The notes below the pieces were generated by a model, which had not been told where the DNA came from, did not search any database, and saw only the letters and a program-made list of their open reading frames with translations. The position numbers and the translations under genes are program-made. Below, one piece after another: positions 5,468 through 9,755 of a stretch of 9,755 nt of DNA. Where the stretch lies: contig JBNLEI010000039.1 in assembly GCA_050304855.1 (NCBI GenBank), positions 1 through 9,755 of the forward strand, given 5' to 3'. Each line of letters begins with the position of its first letter. The stretch's first letter is position 1. This DNA is from Methylomarinum sp050304855. Its GTDB lineage: Bacteria > Pseudomonadota > Gammaproteobacteria > Methylococcales > Methylomonadaceae.

Positions 5468-7792
5468 TTGCGAAAGTTTATTAACCGTCCGGCGCTGAAT
5501 CGTCGAGCCATTTTGTATTATTTATTGCCGTTAGTCTTGGTCGCCGTAGCGTTACCCACGATTAACCTTAAAACCGATATTTCCGCGTTTATTCTGTCCG
5601 GTGATACTGCTGAAGAGGTTTTGCTGGCGAGTGAAATGCAGTCCGGCGCCTTATCGCGGCGTTATTTGCTTTCGGTCGGCGCTAAAGCAGAAGAGAGCAA
5701 TGTTCCCACCGATGTGGTTAGGTTGCTACAGATTCGTTTAAAAAACATTCCCGGTGTAGCCGACGTGTGGTCGGCAAAACAGCAGAGGGGTGCGGTGCAA
5801 ACGGTTCAAGGGATCTATAGTCGTTATGCCGGTTCACTTTATAGTCTTAATCCGGAAACCGATCTGGCAGAGCTTTTTTCTCCTCAAGGGTTGCAGGAGC
5901 GAGCCGGGTTTTTGAAGAAGGCTTTGTTGTCTCCTCAGGCAGGCCTTGTTAAGAAAATCGCTTTGCAGGATCCGTTGTTGTTAACGTTGAACGGTTTTCA
6001 GTCGCAGTCCGAACAACTACAGCAACAGGCGGAAGCGCAATCCCGTTATAGCAACCTGATTTTGGAAACCGATATGGCGGGATTGGACGTTCCCGAACAA
6101 AGCCGTATCCAACAAGCCATTAAAACGGAGTTCGCCGAGCTGAACCGCCTAAGGGATGAGCAGTATCAGTTAGAAATGACCGGGGTGCCCGTTTTTGCGG
6201 TAGCGACGCAAAATCTGATCAAGGGGGATATCGGCAAAGTCAGCACGCTTTCATCGGTGGCGCTGATGTTTTTGTTTCTGTTGTTGTTTCGTTCCTTTTC
6301 CTCACTGTTTCAGGTTTTCACGTTACTGGCGATAGTTATCTTATCCGCTATTCTTGTCACCCATTTCAGTTTCGGCTATGTGCATGGCATGACGATCGCG
6401 ATTGGTTCCACGTTGGTCGGTATATGCATCGATTATCCGATCCATGCCATCGTTCATGCGAGGACGGTTGCGAAATCGAAGCGCCGTGAGGTCGTCGCCA
6501 AAATCTGGCCGAGCATGTTATTGGGCGGATTGACGACGATGATCGGCTACATGGCTTTGGGCGGTTCCGGCTATCCGGGGTTTCAACAAATTGCCGTGTA
6601 TGCCGGTACAGGCATACTGGTCGCGTTGCTGCTGACCCGTTTCGTGTTGCCGGATTTGATTCAATCCGACCGAAAAAGCTCGCTCGACATTCCGTTGGTA
6701 AAAAGCTGGGCGCTGTTCTGCCGGCGTTATCGGATCGGATTGTTACTGGTGTTATTGGTTGCTTTGGTTTTTTCGGCGTTGGGGTTACGCTCTTTGCAAT
6801 GGATCGAGGATATGCAGCAATTAACGCCTGAGTTAAATTACCTGAAAGAGAACGATAAGCGTATTCGGGCCCGTATGGTTAGTATTGAACCGGGAAGATT
6901 TATTCTGGTGACCGGTAAGAACATCGAAGTGGCGTTGCAAAAAACCGAGCAGGTTTACAAAAGATTGGAAGAATTCAAACAACAAGGAAAATTAACCGAT
7001 TTTTTCGGCCTTTATCCCTGGTTGTTGTCAGCCAAGCAGCAACAGCAAAATCGACAAATATTGCAACGGTATTTAACCGATGAAAACCAGGAGCTCTGGC
7101 AACAAGCATTGAGGGAAGAAGGGTTGTCGGTCAGCAAATTAGGTGTTTTCAATTATCCTGACGAGCCACCGTTGACGCTTGATACGGTATTTACGACGCC
7201 GGTCAAACGACTGATCGACAGCCGAATTATGACGGACGACAAGCAAACGTTGGTCATGATTTGGCTCGCCGAACACGATTACGATACCGTTAAAGCCGCC
7301 TTTTCGCCGGACGATGGCGTTAGCTATTTCAGTTATCGAGATCTCTTGAACGGCATGCTCAATAATTACACGGATAAGGCTCGGAATCTATTATTGGGAG
7401 GCCTGAGTCTGATCGTACTGTTGTTAATCATCCGATATCGCAGTTTGTTAAAAGCGGTGCAAACATTACTGCCGGCGATATTGGCCGCTTTTTTTATACT
7501 CGGGTTGTGGTCTCTGACCGGTGCGCTGGTCAGCTTCCTGCATCTGGTCGGCTTCCTGTTGGCTGTGGCCATTTGTGTAGATTACGGTATTTTCTATCAG
7601 GAAAACCGAGGCGGCGATATTGCTTTGACTTACCAGGCTATGGCCGCATCCATGCTGACCAGTGCTTTGGCTTTCGGCAGTTTGATCGCCGCCGAAAGCG
7701 CTTCTTTGAGAGTATTGTCGGGGGTGGTGGCACTAGGCGTACTTCTGGGCTTTTTGTTTTGTCCGATCATTATTCGGCATCGGGACGCTTGA
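5468..7792 (+). CDS. MMPL/RND-superfamily lipid exporter (COG4258 type)
   Basis: A large inner-membrane exporter of about 774 residues, built as two similar halves. Each half has one helix, a large periplasmic domain, then about five helices (first half near 10-400, second near 420-774). Each half carries an Asp-Tyr pair in the fourth helix, D322-Y323 (GICIDYPIH) and D705-Y706 (AICVDYGIF). This arrangement corresponds to the proton-relay Asp-Tyr pairs described in MmpL3. It probably uses the proton gradient to move a lipid substrate toward the periplasm, where the LolA-like protein just upstream could accept it. The start is uncertain: TTG 5459 touches the SD (GAGAGG 5453-5458), while TTG 5468 lies 9 bases from it and is preferred. 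The gene ends 23 bases before the flavoprotein gene. The family is certain; the substrate is unknown. Confidence 0.88.
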   Translation: MRKFINRPALNRRAILYYLLPLVLVAVALPTINLKTDISAFILSGDTAEEVLLASEMQSGALSRRYLLSVGAKAEESNVPTDVVRLLQIRLKNIPGVADVWSAKQQRGAVQTVQGIYSRYAGSLYSLNPETDLAELFSPQGLQERAGFLKKALLSPQAGLVKKIALQDPLLLTLNGFQSQSEQLQQQAEAQSRYSNLILETDMAGLDVPEQSRIQQAIKTEFAELNRLRDEQYQLEMTGVPVFAVATQNLIKGDIGKVSTLSSVALMFLFLLLFRSFSSLFQVFTLLAIVILSAILVTHFSFGYVHGMTIAIGSTLVGICIDYPIHAIVHARTVAKSKRREVVAKIWPSMLLGGLTTMIGYMALGGSGYPGFQQIAVYAGTGILVALLLTRFVLPDLIQSDRKSSLDIPLVKSWALFCRRYRIGLLLVLLVALVFSALGLRSLQWIEDMQQLTPELNYLKENDKRIRARMVSIEPGRFILVTGKNIEVALQKTEQVYKRLEEFKQQGKLTDFFGLYPWLLSAKQQQQNRQILQRYLTDENQELWQQALREEGLSVSKLGVFNYPDEPPLTLDTVFTTPVKRLIDSRIMTDDKQTLVMIWLAEHDYDTVKAAFSPDDGVSYFSYRDLLNGMLNNYTDKARNLLLGGLSLIVLLLIIRYRSLLKAVQTLLPAILAAFFILGLWSLTGALVSFLHLVGFLLAVAICVDYGIFYQENRGGDIALTYQAMAASMLTSALAFGSLIAAESASLRVLSGVVALGVLLGFLFCPIIIRHRDA

Positions 7793-7815
7793 GTTTTTAA
7801 ATTTATTAACGTTAG

Positions 7816-9090
7816 ATGGAACATTCCACGAACGCCACGCAATTATCTTATCCCGTAGTCATTATCGGCGGAGGGCCGGCCGGGCTGATGGCGGCGGAAG
7901 TTATCAGTCGGGGGGGAATTCCAGTCGATCTTTACGATGCGATGCCTTCGGTGGGGCGTAAATTCTTGATGGCGGGCAAAGGCGGTATGAATATTTCGCA
8001 TTCAGAGCCGCTTGAACGATTTATCGGCCGCTATGGGGAGAGGGCGCCGGAGATAGGACCGTTGTTGCAGGCTTTCGGCCCCGATGCCTTAAGAGAATGG
8101 GTCCACAACTTGGGTATCGGGACGTTCGTCGGCACTTCCGGTAGAGTATTCCCGAACGATATGAAGGCGGCGCCGTTATTAAGAGCTTGGTTGCACCGTT
8201 TACGCGAGGCGGGCGTTCGCATCCATGTGCGGCATCGCTGGTCGGGTTGGGAGATCGGCGAAAAGGGATATGTTTTGCACTTTTCGACAAAGGAGGGCGA
8301 AAAAACCGTTGATGCCAGTTCAGTGGTATTGGCGTTGGGCGGAGGCAGTTGGGCCAAATTGGGGTCGGACGGGGCATGGGTGCCGTTGCTCAGGCAACAG
8401 CAGATTGCAGTGTCCGATCTGAAGCCTTCGAATTGCGGTTTCAATGCCGAGTGGAGCGATCACTTTCGCAGTCATTATGCAGGGCATCCGCTTAAAAATG
8501 TTGCGATGTCGTTTTCCGATTCAAAAGGCGGACAGTACCGGCGGATTGGAGAATTTGTTGTGACTCGGCATGGCGTGGAAGGCAGCTTGGTTTATGCTTT
8601 ATCGGGACCGTTGCGTGACGAAATCGCCGTAAACGGTTATGCCGATGTGACGATCGATTTGTTACCGTCGGCGAGCGTGGACGGTCTTGCCGAAAAATTA
8701 TCCCGGTCGCGCGGTAAAAGTTCGATCTCCAACCATTTGCGCAAAGTGTTACGATTGAAGGGCGTATCGGTTGCGTTGCTTCGTGAATCGGCAACGCTTG
8801 AAATATTGGACGATAGCGTCCGTTTGGCGGCAACGATAAAAGCCTTGCCTCTTCGTCTGCTGTCTCCCAGGCCGATCGATGAAGCGATCAGCAGTGCCGG
8901 AGGCGTTGATTTTTCCGCTTTGGATGATCACCTGATGGTTCGTCGTTTGCCGGGAATATTTTGTGCAGGCGAAATGCTCGATTGGGAGGCTCCTACTGGA
9001 GGATATTTGCTCACAGCGTGCTTCGCCTCAGGCTTCCATGCGGGGCTTGGCGTGCGAGACTGGCTAAATCATTACTACCCGTCGGTTTGA
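7816..9090 (+). CDS. HI0933/BaiN-type flavoprotein (TIGR03862-like)
   Basis: A 424-residue FAD-dependent oxidoreductase of the HI0933/BaiN superfamily, closest in style to the TIGR03862 subgroup. The dinucleotide-binding motif GGGPAG is at 18-23. The hallmark GRKFLMAGKGGMNISHSE follows near residues 47-64. VLALGGGSWAKLGSDG lies near the middle, and the C-terminal FAD motif GIFCAGEMLDWEAPTGGYLL leads into the typical TACFASG segment. The length is usual for the family. The reaction is not settled; members are loosely annotated as aminoacetone oxidase-like or NAD(P)/FAD-dependent oxidoreductases. The ATG at 7816 has only a weak SD and lies 23 bases after the exporter gene, so co-transcription is likely. 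A functional link to lipid export is not shown; it may simply be the last gene of the run. Confidence 0.88.
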   Translation: MEHSTNATQLSYPVVIIGGGPAGLMAAEVISRGGIPVDLYDAMPSVGRKFLMAGKGGMNISHSEPLERFIGRYGERAPEIGPLLQAFGPDALREWVHNLGIGTFVGTSGRVFPNDMKAAPLLRAWLHRLREAGVRIHVRHRWSGWEIGEKGYVLHFSTKEGEKTVDASSVVLALGGGSWAKLGSDGAWVPLLRQQQIAVSDLKPSNCGFNAEWSDHFRSHYAGHPLKNVAMSFSDSKGGQYRRIGEFVVTRHGVEGSLVYALSGPLRDEIAVNGYADVTIDLLPSASVDGLAEKLSRSRGKSSISNHLRKVLRLKGVSVALLRESATLEILDDSVRLAATIKALPLRLLSPRPIDEAISSAGGVDFSALDDHLMVRRLPGIFCAGEMLDWEAPTGGYLLTACFASGFHAGLGVRDWLNHYYPSV

Positions 9091-9097
9091 GAAACCG
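9083..9097 (+). repeat. Hairpin spanning the flavoprotein stop codon
   Basis: CGGTTT (9083-9088) pairs perfectly with AAACCG (9092-9097) around a three-base loop, GAG. The TGA stop runs across the end of the left arm into the loop. No U-run follows, so it is at best a weak or factor-assisted 3' end signal. Confidence 0.3.
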
Positions 9098-9153
9098 CTT
9101 GTCCAACTAAGATAGAAGGCAAACATCTACTATTTTCAGGAGTCGTTAAAAGA

Positions 9154-9252
9154 ATGGAGCCAAAACTTCCGACAACACAGCCTAAACCTAATACCAGGAA
9201 AATTTCGTTCGGTCGGCGCAGACTTTTGTCTGAACACATCGCACCCAAATAA
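9154..9252 (+). CDS. Possible 32-aa basic peptide
   Basis: A 32-codon ORF starts with ATG 9154, 11 bases after AGGAG (9138-9142), a rather long spacing. The product would be proline- and lysine/arginine-rich (PKLPTTQPKPNTRK, then FGRRRLL), with no cysteine and no membrane segment. No family is recognised. It could be a chance ORF in noncoding DNA, or part of a dispersed intergenic repeat. Confidence 0.18.
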   Translation: MEPKLPTTQPKPNTRKISFGRRRLLSEHIAPK

Positions 9253-9465
9253 GATACTCGAAAAAATAACGACTTTTCGACAAAATAGGCAGGCACGCTC
9301 GGTCAGAATTGAAGGGGTAAAACCGACCCTTTACAGTCTATTACCCGGTACTTCTGTACAGCGGCAGACTGGGGAAACCTGACATTCATACAGATGTTTG
9401 TGCAAATCGTTTAAGCGTTGAATTTCTCCTCATCACGCAACGACAACAAGGTTTTTAGAAAGAAA

Positions 9466-9495
9466 TTGCCCTATACAACGGGGGTGGGGTATAAG
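9466..9495 (+). promoter_or_regulatory. Weak promoter candidate P1 upstream of the GNAT gene
   Basis: TTGCCC (9466-9471) and TATAAG (9490-9495) are separated by 18 bases. Each box is a partial sigma-70 match. It would give a leader of roughly 165 bases before the GNAT start. Confidence 0.22.
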
Positions 9496-9519
9496 AATAG
9501 CTGACTTGGGTAATCTCTT

Positions 9520-9548
9520 TTGATAGCTCGATTTCGCGTAGACATTAT
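9520..9548 (+). promoter_or_regulatory. Weak promoter candidate P2 upstream of the GNAT gene
   Basis: TTGATA (9520-9525) and CATTAT (9543-9548) are separated by 17 bases, matching five and four of six consensus positions. A TATAAA lies slightly further right (9546-9551). It would start RNA about 110 bases before the GNAT gene. Confidence 0.22.
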
Positions 9549-9603
9549 AAAGTCACTTTCACACACCGGATCATCGATGAAAAATTATGGGATGGCAGTG
9601 TAG

Positions 9604-9654
9604 ATGAGAAAAGTAAAATGGACCCATAAAATGCTTCTTCGGGTGAAGAAATGA
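9604..9654 (+). CDS. Possible 15-aa leader peptide before the GNAT gene
   Basis: A 16-codon reading frame including the stop starts at ATG 9604 and encodes a very basic peptide (MRKVKWTHKMLLRVKK without its last residue count being certain beyond 16 codons). Its TGA (9652-9654) overlaps the GAGGAGAG ribosome-binding site of the GNAT gene. A TTCTTC-GGGT-GAAGAA hairpin (9635-9650) lies inside its 3' part. It has no clear SD of its own. A translated leader could open or block the GNAT SD, but this is speculative. Confidence 0.15.
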   Translation: MRKVKWTHKMLLRVKK

Positions 9655-9667
9655 GGAGAGCCAAGCC

Positions 9668-9755
9668 ATGACAGAACAGCTTGAAATACGGAATATGACT
9701 CGATCGGAAATCGACGAACTGGTTGAGTGGGCTGCGCTGGAAGGTTGGAACCCCG
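9668..9755 (+). CDS. GNAT-family N-acetyltransferase, N-terminal fragment (cut by the right edge)
   Basis: Only the first 29 codons lie in the window. The start is ATG 9668 with a strong SD, GAGGAGAG (9653-9660), 7 bases upstream. The visible sequence, IRNMTRSEIDELVEWAALEG followed by WNP, matches the opening of a GNAT acetyltransferase group whose members begin with a similar MTRxExD...WAAxEGWNPG segment. Such enzymes transfer an acetyl group from acetyl-CoA to an amine; the acceptor cannot be told. The acetyl-CoA-binding motif lies beyond the edge, so the family call rests on this N-terminal segment alone. Confidence 0.65.
   Translation, partial: MTEQLEIRNMTRSEIDELVEWAALEGWNP

Larger units (their letters stand above)
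9091..9667. other. Gene-poor stretch before the GNAT gene
   Basis: About 580 bases without a convincing standard gene. Items seen are a 32-codon basic ORF (9154-9252), a TCGAAAA/TTTTCGA hairpin (9258-9280), a GTAC-based small hairpin (9345-9364), two weak promoter candidates (9466-9495 and 9520-9548), and a 15-codon ORF with a hairpin just before the GNAT start. A 73-codon minus-strand ORF (9075-9296) has a hydrophobic patch but no SD and is not called. No tRNA or mobile element is seen. Confidence 0.55.

Noticed and set aside
8021..8444. Overlapping minus-strand ORFs inside the flavoprotein gene
   Set aside because: Low-complexity Pro/Arg/Ser-rich translations typical of shadow frames; the plus-strand gene has clear family motifs.
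9258..9280. TCGAAAA/TTTTCGA hairpin as a terminator of the flavoprotein gene
   Set aside because: Only 7 bp, A/T-rich, without a following U-run, and about 170 bases past the stop codon.
9075..9296. 73-codon minus-strand ORF with a hydrophobic stretch
   Set aside because: GTG start without a Shine-Dalgarno site, overlap with the 3' end of the flavoprotein gene and no recognisable family; the hydrophobic patch alone is not enough.
9476..9490. G-rich patch (GGGGG T GGGG) as a G-quadruplex
   Set aside because: Only two G-runs are present; four are needed.

Overview
The window reads as chromosomal DNA of a gammaproteobacterium. The partial first gene has the C-terminal signature of proteobacterial PhoU. 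The central genes belong to envelope families typical of Gram-negative bacteria: a LolA-like carrier, an MMPL exporter and BamE-like lipoproteins. A methanotroph-like relative (Methylococcales) is possible, but that is only an impression from protein style and mid-range GC. No ribosomal or tRNA gene in the window fixes the taxon.

Layout. Positions 2-235 hold the end of phoU. Positions 236-1069 are a visibly AT-rich stretch without a standard gene. It carries two short ORFs with good ribosome-binding sites (266-388 and 515-661), a perfect 12-bp inverted repeat at 632-660, and a consensus-like promoter at 810-838. A membrane-anchored DUF1566 (Lcl C-terminal-like) gene follows on the plus strand. 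It converges on a secreted DUF2845 gene on the minus strand. Across a 189-bp divergent intergenic region a plus-strand run of six genes begins: a TauE/SafE-family permease, a BamE-like lipoprotein, a COG4648-type membrane protein, a LolA-like periplasmic protein, a large MMPL/RND-type exporter with two Asp-Tyr pairs, and a HI0933/TIGR03862-type flavoprotein. After about 580 bp without a clear gene, the N-terminus of a GNAT acetyltransferase runs off the right edge.

The most coherent story is at 3993-7792. The adjacent COG4648, LolA-like and MMPL genes resemble the transport part of aryl-polyene/ketosynthase-type lipid clusters (established context for these families). None of the biosynthetic genes (ketosynthases, dehydratase, acyl carrier protein, acyltransferase) is present here. 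The inference is an envelope lipid-export module that is either detached from its biosynthetic genes or working on another lipid. The TauE and lipoprotein genes are translationally coupled (TAATG) and sit just upstream, so they may belong to the same transcript.

Most genes are ordinary family members. I see no CRISPR array, transposase, tRNA, toxin-antitoxin pair or recognisable defence system. The less explained material lies in the two gene-poor stretches: short ORFs, inverted repeats and a possible leader peptide. These are offered at low to moderate confidence.
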